DNA of 64,000 nt from Empedobacter stercoris (GTDB taxonomy: Bacteria > Bacteroidota > Bacteroidia > Flavobacteriales > Weeksellaceae): positions 124,001-188,000 of the forward strand of contig NZ_CP104209.1 of NCBI RefSeq assembly GCF_025244765.1, written 5' to 3'. Shown piece after piece: positions 26,013-35,756 of the stretch. The notes below the pieces were generated by a model that did not search any database, had not been told where the DNA came from, and saw nothing but the letters and a program-made list of their open reading frames with translations. The position numbers and the translations under genes were made by a program. The first letter of the stretch is position 1. Every line of letters starts with the position of its first letter.

Positions 26013-26267
26013 CCGAAATTTTTGATAATGATTTGAATTAACTTCCACCTTTAAATGGAAATTCTCTGTCGGCTTAAAAATTTCGTTATTTTCATGGGAA
26101 AAACAATTATTGATTTTAATGTTCTGTTTTAAAACAACTCAAGTATTCTAAAGTCCTGAACGAATAATTATTAATTCCTTGATGTAAAATTAATGACAAA
26201 AATCATGTTAAGCAAATTATTTTGCATTAATTTAAAAAGTTTAACACATCAATAATGGATAAGATAA

Positions 26268-26300
26268 ATAAAAATCCAGCACATTATGTGCTGGATTTTA
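26268..26300 (-). terminator. Terminator of htpG
   Basis: A stem of about 13 bp (26271-26283 with 26287-26299) contains ATCCAGCACA and is followed by TTTTTATTT on the minus strand. Confidence 0.85.
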
Positions 26301-26333
26301 AGCTTAAGACGACTAAAATATAGTGTTCTGAGA

Positions 26334-28211
26334 TTATTTTATGTTCTTAAAACTTCTATTGATAAAATTTGTTAATTCTTTACCTTTTAACAATCCTTGT
26401 GATAATTTTGCTAAATCTAATGCTTGATTAATCAATGCATCTTTTTCTTCCTTCGATTCTTTTGCTAAAATTTCTGTTGCTAATTCTGAGTTTGCATTTA
26501 CGACAACATTATACATTTCTGGAAAATTACCCATTCCAAACATTCCTGCACCACCAGAAGCTTGCATATCTTTCATTCTGCGCATAAATTCTGATTGTGT
26601 AATGATGAATGGTGCATCTGTTCCAGATAAATCTTCTAATTGAATGGTGTATGATTTGTTGTTGATAGACGCTGTGATATCCGTTTTCAATTTTTCTTTG
26701 TCTTCATCCGATAATTTAGAAATTTTTACTTCATCTTTTTCAATCAAATTATTGATATGATCTGCATCAACGCGAACAAAAGTTACATTTTCTTTTGTTG
26801 ATTCTAATTTCTGAATCAAATGAGAAGAAATAGGAGAGTCTAATAAAATAATTTCGTAACCTTTCTCTTTTGCAATTTGAATGTATTGATCTTGCCCATC
26901 AACATCAGAAGAATAAAGTACAACTAATTTTCCATCTTTGTTGGTTTGATTATCTTTTATCGAAGCATTCAATTCTTCCCATGTAAAGTATTTACCATCT
27001 ACAGTTGGATATAATGCAAATTTGTCAGATTTTTCGAAGAATTTATCTTCCGAAATCATTCCATATTCAATCACAACTTTAATGTCGTTCCATTTTTGTT
27101 CATAATCTTCACGATTCTGATTCATTAATGAAGACATTTTATCTGCTACTTTTTTCGTGATATGTGCCGAAATTTTCTTCACAGCACCGTCTGCTTGTAA
27201 GTAAGAACGAGAAACATTCAACGGGATGTCTGGAGAATCTATCACACCACGTAATAGCATCAAGAAATCAGGAACAATTCCTTTTATTTCATCTGTTACA
27301 AACACTTGATTTTGGTATAACTGAATACGATCTTTATCGATATTAATGTTGTTTCCTAATTTAGGGAAGAATAAAATTCCAGTTAAATTAAACGGATAAT
27401 CAACATTTAAGTGAATGTGAAACAATGGCTCTTCGAATTGCATTGGATACAATTCTCTGTAGAAATTTTGGTAATCTTCGTCTGACAGTTCAGATGGCGT
27501 TTTAGTCCAAGCTGGATTTGTATTATTGATGATATCATCTACTTCGATTTCTTCTGGTTTTGCATCTTCTGCAGCACCTTCTGGTAAAGGAAGTGTTTCT
27601 TTTTTTGTTCCAAATTTGATTGGAATTGGCATGAATTTATTGTATTTTGTCAATAATTCACGGATTTTCCATTCATCTAAAAATTCTTTCGAATCTTCAG
27701 CAATATGTAAAATAATTTCTGTTCCACGCTCTGTTTTATCCGAATTTTCTAATGTAAATTCAGGCGATCCATCACATGTCCAATGCACTGCGGGTTCATC
27801 TTTGTACGATTTTGTGATAATTTCTACTTTATCAGCAACCATAAAAGCAGAATAGAAACCTAAACCAAAATGTCCAATAATTCCATCCGCATCTTTATGT
27901 TGATTGATAAATTCTTCAGCACCAGAAAACGCCACTTGATTGATGTATTTTTCCACTTCATCAGCTGTCATTCCAAGTCCTTGATCAATAATGTGTAAAG
28001 TGTTATCTTCTTTATTGATTTTTACTTCAATTTTTGGATTTCCGTATTCTACTTTTGCATCACCAATACTTGTTAAGTGTTTTAACTTCAATGTTGCATC
28101 AGAAGCATTCGAAATTAACTCACGCAAAAATATTTCGTGATCACTGTATAAAAACTTCTTAATTAATGGAAAAATATTCTCTACCGAAACATTAATACTT
28201 CCTTTATTCAT
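26334..28211 (-). CDS. htpG: Molecular chaperone HtpG (Hsp90)
   Basis: This 625-residue cytosolic Hsp90 chaperone has the N-terminal GHKL ATPase with FLRELISNASDATLKLK (Glu and Asn for ATP) and IIDQGLGMTADEV. VGHFGLGFYSAFMVADKV-like sequence (here IIGHFGLGFYSAFMVADKV, residues about 108-126) follows. The middle domain carries the catalytic Arg block NVSRSYLQAD, and the C-terminal dimer domain ends the protein. The length equals the family's. Upstream there is a short inverted repeat TCTGA-ATCA-TCAGA (28259-28272) but no clear consensus promoter. It is monocistronic. Confidence 0.95.
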   Translation of the reverse strand: MNKGSINVSVENIFPLIKKFLYSDHEIFLRELISNASDATLKLKHLTSIGDAKVEYGNPKIEVKINKEDNTLHIIDQGLGMTADEVEKYINQVAFSGAEEFINQHKDADGIIGHFGLGFYSAFMVADKVEIITKSYKDEPAVHWTCDGSPEFTLENSDKTERGTEIILHIAEDSKEFLDEWKIRELLTKYNKFMPIPIKFGTKKETLPLPEGAAEDAKPEEIEVDDIINNTNPAWTKTPSELSDEDYQNFYRELYPMQFEEPLFHIHLNVDYPFNLTGILFFPKLGNNINIDKDRIQLYQNQVFVTDEIKGIVPDFLMLLRGVIDSPDIPLNVSRSYLQADGAVKKISAHITKKVADKMSSLMNQNREDYEQKWNDIKVVIEYGMISEDKFFEKSDKFALYPTVDGKYFTWEELNASIKDNQTNKDGKLVVLYSSDVDGQDQYIQIAKEKGYEIILLDSPISSHLIQKLESTKENVTFVRVDADHINNLIEKDEVKISKLSDEDKEKLKTDITASINNKSYTIQLEDLSGTDAPFIITQSEFMRRMKDMQASGGAGMFGMGNFPEMYNVVVNANSELATEILAKESKEEKDALINQALDLAKLSQGLLKGKELTNFINRSFKNIK

Positions 28212-28393
28212 CGTTATTGTATTTTTTATTTTTAATAATTAGTTTTTCTTGCAAATTGTCTGAATCATCAGATTTGTTGATTGGTTTTTAAATTTCAAAA
28301 GACATTCCAAAGGAAAGGTTTATGACATTTTGTCTTAAAATAGATCTTGTAAAATGCTGATATTTGCTTAATTATTGGTTAAAATTTAGAAAG

Positions 28394-29275
28394 ATGAAAT
28401 TCGGAAAAGTAGAAAATCCAGAATTGGTTGATTTTACATTGCCAAAAACACCAAAAGAAACAATTGACTTATTAAATAAAATTGATAAAACTGATGATTT
28501 TGAGGTCTATGTAGGCTGTGCAAAATGGAATAAACAAGATTTGAAGAATTTTTATCCGCCTAAAACAAAAGATGAATTAACTTATTATTCAACGCAATTT
28601 AATAGTATTGAACTGAACGCAACTTATTATCGTTCTCCAACTAAAGAAGTTGTAGAAACTTGGACAAATAAAACGCCGAATGATTTCAAATTTTTTCCGA
28701 AAATTCCGCAAAGTATAAGTCATTATGGAAGATTGCAAAATGTGACGGATAAATTGAATCAATATTTGGACGCTGTTGCGTTGTTTGAAGAAAAGTTAGG
28801 CATGATTTTCTTGCAAATGCACGAAAACTTTGCACCAAAAGATTTTGATAAACTTCAAAATTTCATTGAAAACTTTTCGAAAGGTTATCCGTTAGCGGTT
28901 GAACTCCGTCATGAAGAGTGGTTTTCGAACGAAGAAAATTTTAATCGATTAGTAACATTATTAGAAGAACATAATATTTCGAATATTATTGTTGATACAG
29001 CGGGTAGGCGAGATATGGTGCATATGCGACTGACTTCCTCAGAAGCTTTTGTGCGTTTTGTTGGAGCTAATATTCCGTCCGATTATGAGCGTTTAGATGA
29101 ATGGATTGAAACAATTAAACTTTGGAAAGCAGAAGGATTAGAAAAATTATATTTCTTTATTCATCAAAATTTGGAACTTGAATCTCCAATGTTAGCTAAA
29201 TATTTCATCAAGAAATTAAACAATGATTTAGATTTGGATATTCGTGGACCACAAGATGAATTGACGTTGTTTTGA
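28394..29275 (+). CDS. DUF72 (YecE-like) protein
   Basis: This 293-residue protein of the DUF72/YecE family has a TIM-barrel-like fold of unknown activity. Blocks are VYVGCAKWNKQDLKNFYPP, YSTQFNSIELNATYYRSPT, FKFFPKIPQSISHYGRL and PLAVELRHEEWF, in the family's order. The start at 28394 (MKFGKVENPE) has AGAAAG just upstream and is preferred over an ATG 30 bases earlier. It stands alone, divergent from htpG. No function can be named from the sequence. Confidence 0.82.
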   Translation: MKFGKVENPELVDFTLPKTPKETIDLLNKIDKTDDFEVYVGCAKWNKQDLKNFYPPKTKDELTYYSTQFNSIELNATYYRSPTKEVVETWTNKTPNDFKFFPKIPQSISHYGRLQNVTDKLNQYLDAVALFEEKLGMIFLQMHENFAPKDFDKLQNFIENFSKGYPLAVELRHEEWFSNEENFNRLVTLLEEHNISNIIVDTAGRRDMVHMRLTSSEAFVRFVGANIPSDYERLDEWIETIKLWKAEGLEKLYFFIHQNLELESPMLAKYFIKKLNNDLDLDIRGPQDELTLF

Positions 29276-29363
29276 TCGAAAAATTATTGTAGAATAAGCG
29301 CATTTTATAAATTGTTTCCATTAATTTTGTAGGACAAATAAAATCAAAAGATTCTTCTTATTT

Positions 29364-30335
29364 ATGAAACAATTCACTTCGGTTTATGATGTAGCAAACA
29401 TCGACGAATTACTAAAAACAGCCTTAGAAATTAAAGCAAATCCTTTTGCTCAACAAGAAGTTGGAAAAAACAAAACAGTTGGTTTAATATTTTTTAATCC
29501 AAGTTTACGAACTCGTTTAAGCTCAATTAAAGCAGCATATAATTTAGGTGCAAATGCTTGGGTTTTGAATGCAGGAGCAGATTCTTGGACGTTAGAAATG
29601 GCAGATGGAGCTGTGATGAACGGAGATTCACAAGAACATATTAAGGAAGCAATTCAGGTAATGAGTGCATATTGTGATGTTTTGGGAGTTCGTACATTCC
29701 CAAAATTAGTAGATCGTGACGAAGATTATAACGAAATCATGTTTAATAAAGTAAAAGAATTGTCTTCTGTGCCAGTTGTTTCTTTGGAAAGTGCAACGTT
29801 ACATCCATTGCAATCTTTTGCAGATTTAATTACAATTGCAGAAAAAACAGGTTATACACCAGGAACTCAATCTGCAAAAAAAGTAAAAGTAGTGATGACT
29901 TGGGCACCACATCCACGTCGTTTACCACAAGCTGTTCCAAATTCTTTTGCACAATGGTTTTCTAAAGTAGATTGGGTTGATTTTACAATTGTTCAACCAA
30001 AAGGTTTAGAATTAGATCCGAAATTCACAGAAGGAGCGACAATTGCTTATGATCAAGATGAAGCATTAAAAGATGCTGATTTTGTTTATGCAAAAAACTG
30101 GTCATCTTATGAGAATTATGGTCAAGCAAATGGAGGAGATAAAGATTGGGAAATTACGATGGATAAAATGAGTTTGACGAACAACGGTAAGTTCATGCAT
30201 TGTTTACCAGTTCGTCGTAATGTTGTTGTTTCTGATGAAGTATTAGATTCTGATCATTCTATTGTGATTGATGAAGCAACAAACCGTATTTATTCGGCTC
30301 AAACTGTATTTCACGAGATTTTGAAAAATAATTAG
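29364..30335 (+). CDS. argF': ArgF'-type N-acyl-ornithine carbamoyltransferase
   Basis: This 323-residue transcarbamylase of the arginine pathway is of the variant type that carbamoylates N-acetyl- or N-succinylornithine instead of ornithine, as found in Xanthomonas and Bacteroides. The carbamoyl-phosphate site is FFNPSLRTRLSS (residues 43-54), with HPLQSFADL near 143 and the C-terminal HCLPVRRNVVVSDEV replacing the usual HCLP loop. The residue aligned by eye with Glu92 of the Xanthomonas acetyl enzyme and Pro90 of the Bacteroides succinyl enzyme is Gln90 (NGDSQEHI). The acyl group therefore cannot be assigned. No other arg gene is adjacent. Confidence 0.88.
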   Translation: MKQFTSVYDVANIDELLKTALEIKANPFAQQEVGKNKTVGLIFFNPSLRTRLSSIKAAYNLGANAWVLNAGADSWTLEMADGAVMNGDSQEHIKEAIQVMSAYCDVLGVRTFPKLVDRDEDYNEIMFNKVKELSSVPVVSLESATLHPLQSFADLITIAEKTGYTPGTQSAKKVKVVMTWAPHPRRLPQAVPNSFAQWFSKVDWVDFTIVQPKGLELDPKFTEGATIAYDQDEALKDADFVYAKNWSSYENYGQANGGDKDWEITMDKMSLTNNGKFMHCLPVRRNVVVSDEVLDSDHSIVIDEATNRIYSAQTVFHEILKNN

Positions 30336-30356
30336 ATTATTTTTTTTTTATAAATT

Positions 30357-30385
30357 AAGCCACTCATTATGAGTGGCTTTTGTAT
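30357..30385. terminator. Terminator after the carbamoyltransferase gene
   Basis: Stem AAGCCACTCA (30357-30366) with TGAGTGGCTT (30370-30379), followed by TTGTATTTATTTTTTT on the plus strand. The convergent minus-strand gene ends at 30386 and may share it. Confidence 0.8.
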
Positions 30386-31680
30386 TTATTTTTTTATTAT
30401 TTTCTTTGTAGCTTCTTTACCATCAATAAGTGTTTTTAAAATATAAATTCCATTTGGTAAATGTGATACATCGATTTCATTCTTAGTTGACTTTAATACT
30501 ATTTGTCCTTGTAAATTATAGACGACAGAAGAAGTTAAATTACCTTTTGTTTTAATTTGTATAATATCTGTAGTTGGATTTGGGAATACTTCAAATTTAG
30601 TATTAATAATTTCGGAAGTTCCTAAATCAGAATCGGGTAGAGTAATTAGAAATGAAACTAAAGCATCGTCTGTTCTTCCCAAACCAACGATATGTTTTCC
30701 ATTTGTAGACATACCTAATGGTAAAGCGAATGTTATTCCTAAGTCATCGTAACCTAAATTCTCTTTTACGTATGTATTCAGATTAACTAAACCTGTTTTT
30801 TCTGTCCAAATAAACCCTTCACCCATTGCAGCTGATCCAGGCCATCCTCTATAATAACCAACGATTGTACTACCATCATTATTCGTCGCAGTAGAAGCTC
30901 CTCTAAAGAAGATGTTTTCGTTAGGGTGATTAATTGTAATTAGACTTCTTCTTTGCTCCATTTTGAAGCAGAAAATCCAAATGCACCAATCATCCATTTT
31001 CCATCTCCAGAAACACCAGAAAACTCTGTTACAAATTCATCATTTGGTCCTTTAACAATTGTTTGTTTATTATCTTCCCAATATGCGGCCTGTCTATTGC
31101 CATCTTCTCCATCTTGCCATCCAACGTATATTTTACCGTCATTACTTACCGCATTGATACGGGAAAACCTTTCTTCAACTGTTGAACCTAAATCTACTAA
31201 ACCTTCTTCTTTTGTCCATACAGCAGCATGCGCATTGTTATCCTTTGATTGTATTAAACCTACAACTTTACTACCATCTGGCTGAAAATCCCAAACAGAT
31301 CCTGCAACTTTATCTAAATGTTGTCCAAATGAACCTAAATATTGCCATGTAACCGTTGCTAAATTATATAAACCCATTTCGACAATATCTGTTGCAGGAT
31401 TAGCAACCGAAGCAGCAATTAGACTACCATCTTTAGAAACTTTTGGAGAACCTACATTGTATACATTTTCAGGCATTTCATTTAAGACTTGGATTCCTTC
31501 ATCTTTACTCCAAAAGAAATTAGCTTCCGAAGTGTTTAATGTAATAATGTTTCCATCATCAGTTACATCCGTTGCTGTTTGCCCAGAACCAATCGCATAA
31601 ACTTGTGCATTTGCATGATTAGTATAAAATGAGAGTGCTAAGGCTCCTATAAATAATAATTTTGAATAAAAATTTTTCAT
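30386..31680 (-). pseudogene. T9SS-secreted repeat protein gene with a frameshift
   Basis: This region would encode one secreted protein of about 430 residues, but the frame breaks near 30945. The first part (31680 to about 30940) has a signal peptide (LLFIGALALSFYTNHANAQ) and repeated units of the kind WSKDEGIQVL, WTKEEGLVDL, like HAF/beta-propeller repeats. It stops just after SKWSKEEV. The second part continues in another frame with LITINHPNENIFF and ends in a type IX sorting domain (FEVFPNPTTDIIQ to YILKTLIDGKEATKKIIKK). Inserting one G would give SKWSKEEGLITI, restoring the repeat exactly. A single-base deletion or a sequencing error in a GG pair explains it. Function unknown. Confidence 0.75.
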
Positions 31681-31927
31681 ATAATTTTGTGTTAATTGTT
31701 TATTACTAAGTTATTTATAACATTGATATGTTTTATAAAATAATTCAATAATCATAATAATTCTGATTTTATAAAACTTAAAACATTGAAAATTAGTTAA
31801 TTAAATTTTATTATGTGTTTTTGAAATTCTTGAATTTTAAATTAACAAAGACGTTGGTTATTTTAAAATACGTAATTTACATTGATTAATTCAATCGGTG
31901 AATAAAAAACAAGAATCTATACATGAA

Positions 31928-31955
31928 TTGATTTGTTGTCAATTTTGTATCTTTG
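31928..31955 (+). promoter_or_regulatory. Predicted promoter of the YciO/Sua5-like gene
   Basis: TATCTTTG (31948-31955) fully matches TAnnTTTG. The nearest TTG (31928-31930) is 17 bases upstream, shorter than usual. The leader to the ATG at 31971 would be about 9 nt. Confidence 0.45.
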
Positions 31956-31970
31956 GATAAAGATTTACAA

Positions 31971-32591
31971 ATGGCAGATTATATCCGAATTCATCCAGAA
32001 AATCCACAAGAAAAATCAATTGATCAAGTGGTTGAAATTTTACAAAATGGAGGTTTAATTATCTATCCTTCCGATACAGTGTATGGATTAGGTTGTGATA
32101 TTACAAATCTTAAAGCAATGGAAAAATTAGCGCGATTGAAAGGCGTTAAACTCGAAAAGTCGCATTTCTCTATTGTTTGCAATGATTTGAGCCATTTATC
32201 TCAATACACATTACCAATTGACAATAGTACGTTCAAAATCTTAAAACGTGCATTGCCAGGTCCGTTTACCTTTGTTATGAATGCCTCACGCAGTTTACCT
32301 GTCGCTTATAAAGGTAAGAAAACAGTAGGTATTCGTGTGCCGAATCATGCTGTTCCGCAATTGATTGTCGAAAAATTAGGAAATCCTATTGCATCAACAT
32401 CTATTTATGATGAAGATGAAATTGTGGAATATACTACTGATCCCGAATTAATTTTTGAGAAATGGGAAAAGTTAGTAGATGCTGTAATTGATAGCGGTTA
32501 CGGTGATAATGTTGCTTCGACAGTTGTTGATATGACAGATGGCGTAGAAGTTTTGCGTGAAGGTAAAGGTGATATTGAAGATTATTTATAA
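31971..32591 (+). CDS. Sua5/YciO/YrdC-family protein
   Basis: This 206-residue protein has the YrdC fold used for threonylcarbamoyl-adenylate synthesis in tRNA modification. The nucleotide/substrate groove motif is IIYPSDTVYGLGCD near residue 31, with KSHFSIVCNDLSHLSQY and ALPGPFTFVMNASRS following. The wide spread of the family means YciO-type paralogue and true TsaC/Sua5 cannot be separated by eye; the Lys-x-Arg region differs from TsaC. The ATG at 31971 is used; a TTG 18 bases earlier lies inside the predicted -7 box region. Only 21 bases separate it from yaaA, so they are probably co-transcribed. Confidence 0.82.
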   Translation: MADYIRIHPENPQEKSIDQVVEILQNGGLIIYPSDTVYGLGCDITNLKAMEKLARLKGVKLEKSHFSIVCNDLSHLSQYTLPIDNSTFKILKRALPGPFTFVMNASRSLPVAYKGKKTVGIRVPNHAVPQLIVEKLGNPIASTSIYDEDEIVEYTTDPELIFEKWEKLVDAVIDSGYGDNVASTVVDMTDGVEVLREGKGDIEDYL

Positions 32592-32612
32592 TTTATTTGA
32601 AGAAAAGAAAAC

Positions 32613-33368
32613 ATGAAAATATTATTATCTCCAGCAAAGATGATGAATCTTGAAACGAATGCAAAATGGAGAGCGACTACACCACAATTTTTAGCACAAT
32701 CACAAGAAATTATGGATGTAATGAAAGAAATGAGTGCAAAGGATCTTGAAAAATTGATGAAAATTTCGAAAGATATTTCTGCTATGAATGTAGAACGTAA
32801 TCAAAATTGGACGATAAAGCCAACAGCTAAACAAGCTATTCCCGCAGCTTTAGCTTTTAAAGGCGAGGTTTATAGAGGATTAAATGCAGAAACGTTAAAC
32901 GAAGAAGCATTAGATTATTTCAATAAAAATGCTTTTTTACTTTCTGGTTTATATGGTATGTTGAGACCTTCTGATAAAGTAATGTTGTATCGTTTAGAAA
33001 TGGGGTCCAAATTAGATGTGCATGGTTCTAAGAATTTATATGGTTTTTGGAAAGAAATTTTAACGTCATTTTTTAATTCAAAATTAAAGAAGGGAGAGTT
33101 TATCCTAAATTTAGCGAGTAATGAATATGCGAAAGTTCTGGATAAAAAATCACTAAAAGCACCAATGATCGATGTAGAATTTCAGGATTACAAAAACGGT
33201 GAATTGAAAAAAATCATGATGTATTTTAAACATGCTCGTGGAGCAATGGCGCGTTATTGTGCAGAAAATAATGTTGAAACATTGGATCAAGTAAAAGCAT
33301 TTGATGTAGATGGGTATCGTTTTGATGAGAATTTATCTACTGAAGAAAAATTGGTTTTTACACGATAA
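32613..33368 (+). CDS. yaaA: YaaA family peroxide stress protein
   Basis: This 251-residue DUF328/YaaA protein belongs to the family that lowers intracellular iron during peroxide stress and binds DNA in E. coli. Blocks are the start MKILLSPAKMM, AFKGEVYRGLNAETL near 88-102, LLSGLYGMLRPSDKVMLYRL near 112-131, and LNLASNEYAKVL plus FKHARGAMARY later. The length equals the family's. It is second in a two-gene unit with the YciO-like gene and is followed by a terminator. Confidence 0.9.
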   Translation: MKILLSPAKMMNLETNAKWRATTPQFLAQSQEIMDVMKEMSAKDLEKLMKISKDISAMNVERNQNWTIKPTAKQAIPAALAFKGEVYRGLNAETLNEEALDYFNKNAFLLSGLYGMLRPSDKVMLYRLEMGSKLDVHGSKNLYGFWKEILTSFFNSKLKKGEFILNLASNEYAKVLDKKSLKAPMIDVEFQDYKNGELKKIMMYFKHARGAMARYCAENNVETLDQVKAFDVDGYRFDENLSTEEKLVFTR

Positions 33369-33401
33369 TTTACAAATAATATGTATAACTTAAAGACTGC
33401 T

Positions 33402-33434
33402 AAAAAGTAGTCTTTTGTTATTTTTGAGAAATAT
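33402..33434 (+). terminator. Terminator of the yaaA unit
   Basis: Stem AAAGACT (33402-33408) with AGTCTTT (33419-33425), then TGTTATTTTT. The GAF gene starts right after it. Confidence 0.7.
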
Positions 33435-35753
33435 ATGGAACAACCTTTTATAGATAATTTACCTATAAAAATTATTTATTCGTTCGAGACTTTATTCAAG
33501 GAACTCGAAGCGTCTGAATATAATTTTGGAGAGTTTAATGCCTTTTTAGAATACCTAAAAGTAACTCGTCCAGAATTGATTGATGGAGTGGAAACATTTG
33601 AAGATTTTGAAAAATTAATTCATAATGTAGAACCAATTATCGATAAAATTATTCCAAAACCTTTTATTAAATATAACCTGAAAGCAATAACTTTCCCGTT
33701 TTCGGATAAATTTATATTTGCAACCGATCGATTAAAGGAATTGATAGAGAACAAGACATCAAGCTTAAAATTTAATTATGAACACCTTGATTATGAAACA
33801 CTCTATAAGTTTTGTTGTTGTTTTATTTTATCAAAATATTACCATAAAAATTTAGAATTCAATTTATCCAATCAATTGGTTATAGAAAATGAAAATGGTT
33901 ACAAAACCTATTTGGGAACGGATATTAATCATGATTATTTTAAAATATTTCCTTCTGAAAACAAATTCGAATTGTCTGAAGATGAAATTGATGACTTGTT
34001 GAATAATTACGAAGACACTTCCTTGTGGATGAAAAAAATTCCGATTGGTTCGTGGATTGCCAAAGGATTTAACTTGGTATCATTTTTTGATAACACAACC
34101 GAAATCGCACTTTCTAACTTGAAGTCAAAACTTTTATCTTACGGAGAACCTTTTGATATTGTGAGATCTGATATTATTTCGGCTTTAAAATCAATATTTC
34201 GAATCAATGAACTTGAGGTTGGTTTTTCTGCTTACAATTCAGATAAAAATCAATTGGAGATTAGCCATCTTTTGCAATTAAATAATAGTTTGTTGATGGA
34301 TCATCGTAAAAAATTGAAATTAACTGATATCGCTTGTACTGATTTACAAAATAAAATTTCGAAAGCTGATTATTATGTTGTTTCAAGTGTTGATGCAGCT
34401 TTCACGAAATTTCCTCAAGACAAAATGTTGCAAATTGCTAAAAATTCAGGAATCAAGAGTTTAATTCTTTATCCACTTAAAAATGGAAATTCATGTCTTG
34501 GTGTTTTAGAAATTGCTTCAAAAGAAACTGGAGTTTTTAATCGAATTAATGCGAATCTTTTACGCGAAATTACACCGCTTTTAGAAGAATCTATTTACCG
34601 CTATTCGGTAGAATTTGAAAATCAAATTAACGCTTATATCCAAACCGAATATACTTCATTGCACCCAAGTGTTGATTGGAAATTTAGAGAAAAAGCTAAG
34701 GAACATCTATTAAATCGAGGAAATTCGAAACAAAAATCTCAAATTTCTTTTCAAAATGTTTATCCAATTTACGGTGAATTGGATGTGCGAAATTCATCCA
34801 ATATTCGCAATGAATGTCTGAAAATGGATTATATCAATCAATTAAATTATTTGATCTTGATTTGTAAAGAATTGCATAAACGCTCGAATAAAGTGAAATT
34901 CTTGAGTTATATTGAAGATTTGCAAAATTTTTTAGAACGAATTGATAATGTCGATAAAATCTATTTTGAAAGTGAATTATTTGATTATATTTCTTTTCAA
35001 ATACATCCCGAAATTCCGAAATATGTCAAAGAAGATGAGAAATCAATTATAGAAGAATATCTGAAAAAATTAGATTCGACCACAGGTTTATATTATGTGG
35101 AACGCAAAAAGTTTGATCAGTCTATTGCCATGACAAATTCTCTTTTGTCGAATAAATTGGATGCTTTTCAGAAGGATGCGCAAGAGATTTTTCCTCATTA
35201 TTATGAACGATTTAAAACGGATGGAATTGATTATAATTTATACGTTGGTCGAAGTATAGCGCCTTTAAATAAATTTTCGTACCAAAATATTCGAGAAATA
35301 AGGTATTGGCAATTGCAAGCGATGATTGCTTTGGAGCAAGGTTACAAAAATATTCAGAAAAATAATCCGTTAAAATTGGAAGTTGCTTCGTTACTATATG
35401 CAACCAATACGACGCTTGATATTTTGTTTAAATTAGACGAAAAACGCTTTGATGTTAATGGATACAACAATGCAAAATACGAAATCGTAAAGAAAAGATT
35501 GAGTAAGGCTTTTGTTAAAGGTTCAAATGAACGCATCAATCAGCCACATAAAATTTGTATTATTTATACCGAAGATATTTTGAGAGAAGAATACACAAAT
35601 TATATTAATTTATTGATAAAAAAGGGATTTCTAAAAAATGATATCGAATATCTTGAAATAGATGATTTACAAGGATTAAGTGGGTTATTGGCAATTAGAG
35701 TTTCGGTGAATTATAAAAATAAATTGGAAGAATATAAAAAATTAGAAGAATAA
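33435..35753 (+). CDS. Large GAF-domain protein of unknown function
   Basis: This 772-residue soluble protein has no membrane segment. The central part (about residues 230-400) reads as a GAF-like sensor domain (KSLILYPLKNGNSCLGVLEI is a typical core strand pair). The N-terminal 200 and C-terminal 370 residues are Lys/Glu/Asn-rich helical regions without a recognised enzymatic motif; no kinase or cyclase block is present. Such proteins are common in Flavobacteria. The SRPBCC gene starts 3 bases after its stop, so the two are co-translated and probably work together. Ligand unknown. Confidence 0.7.
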   Translation: MEQPFIDNLPIKIIYSFETLFKELEASEYNFGEFNAFLEYLKVTRPELIDGVETFEDFEKLIHNVEPIIDKIIPKPFIKYNLKAITFPFSDKFIFATDRLKELIENKTSSLKFNYEHLDYETLYKFCCCFILSKYYHKNLEFNLSNQLVIENENGYKTYLGTDINHDYFKIFPSENKFELSEDEIDDLLNNYEDTSLWMKKIPIGSWIAKGFNLVSFFDNTTEIALSNLKSKLLSYGEPFDIVRSDIISALKSIFRINELEVGFSAYNSDKNQLEISHLLQLNNSLLMDHRKKLKLTDIACTDLQNKISKADYYVVSSVDAAFTKFPQDKMLQIAKNSGIKSLILYPLKNGNSCLGVLEIASKETGVFNRINANLLREITPLLEESIYRYSVEFENQINAYIQTEYTSLHPSVDWKFREKAKEHLLNRGNSKQKSQISFQNVYPIYGELDVRNSSNIRNECLKMDYINQLNYLILICKELHKRSNKVKFLSYIEDLQNFLERIDNVDKIYFESELFDYISFQIHPEIPKYVKEDEKSIIEEYLKKLDSTTGLYYVERKKFDQSIAMTNSLLSNKLDAFQKDAQEIFPHYYERFKTDGIDYNLYVGRSIAPLNKFSYQNIREIRYWQLQAMIALEQGYKNIQKNNPLKLEVASLLYATNTTLDILFKLDEKRFDVNGYNNAKYEIVKKRLSKAFVKGSNERINQPHKICIIYTEDILREEYTNYINLLIKKGFLKNDIEYLEIDDLQGLSGLLAIRVSVNYKNKLEEYKKLEE

Positions 35754-35756
35754 AGA

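Larger units (their letters stand above)
25747..26266. other. Gene-free region between sdhB and htpG
   Basis: About 520 bases carry no gene I can support. The region holds the two identical hairpins, low-complexity A/T sequence, and two very short minus-strand reading frames of 13 and 17 codons ending near the hairpins. The 17-codon frame (about 25827-25774) is preceded by AGAAAGGA but ends inside the hairpin, so coding is doubtful. Two tandem small RNAs on the minus strand, or remnants of a duplicated element, are possible. Confidence 0.4.
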
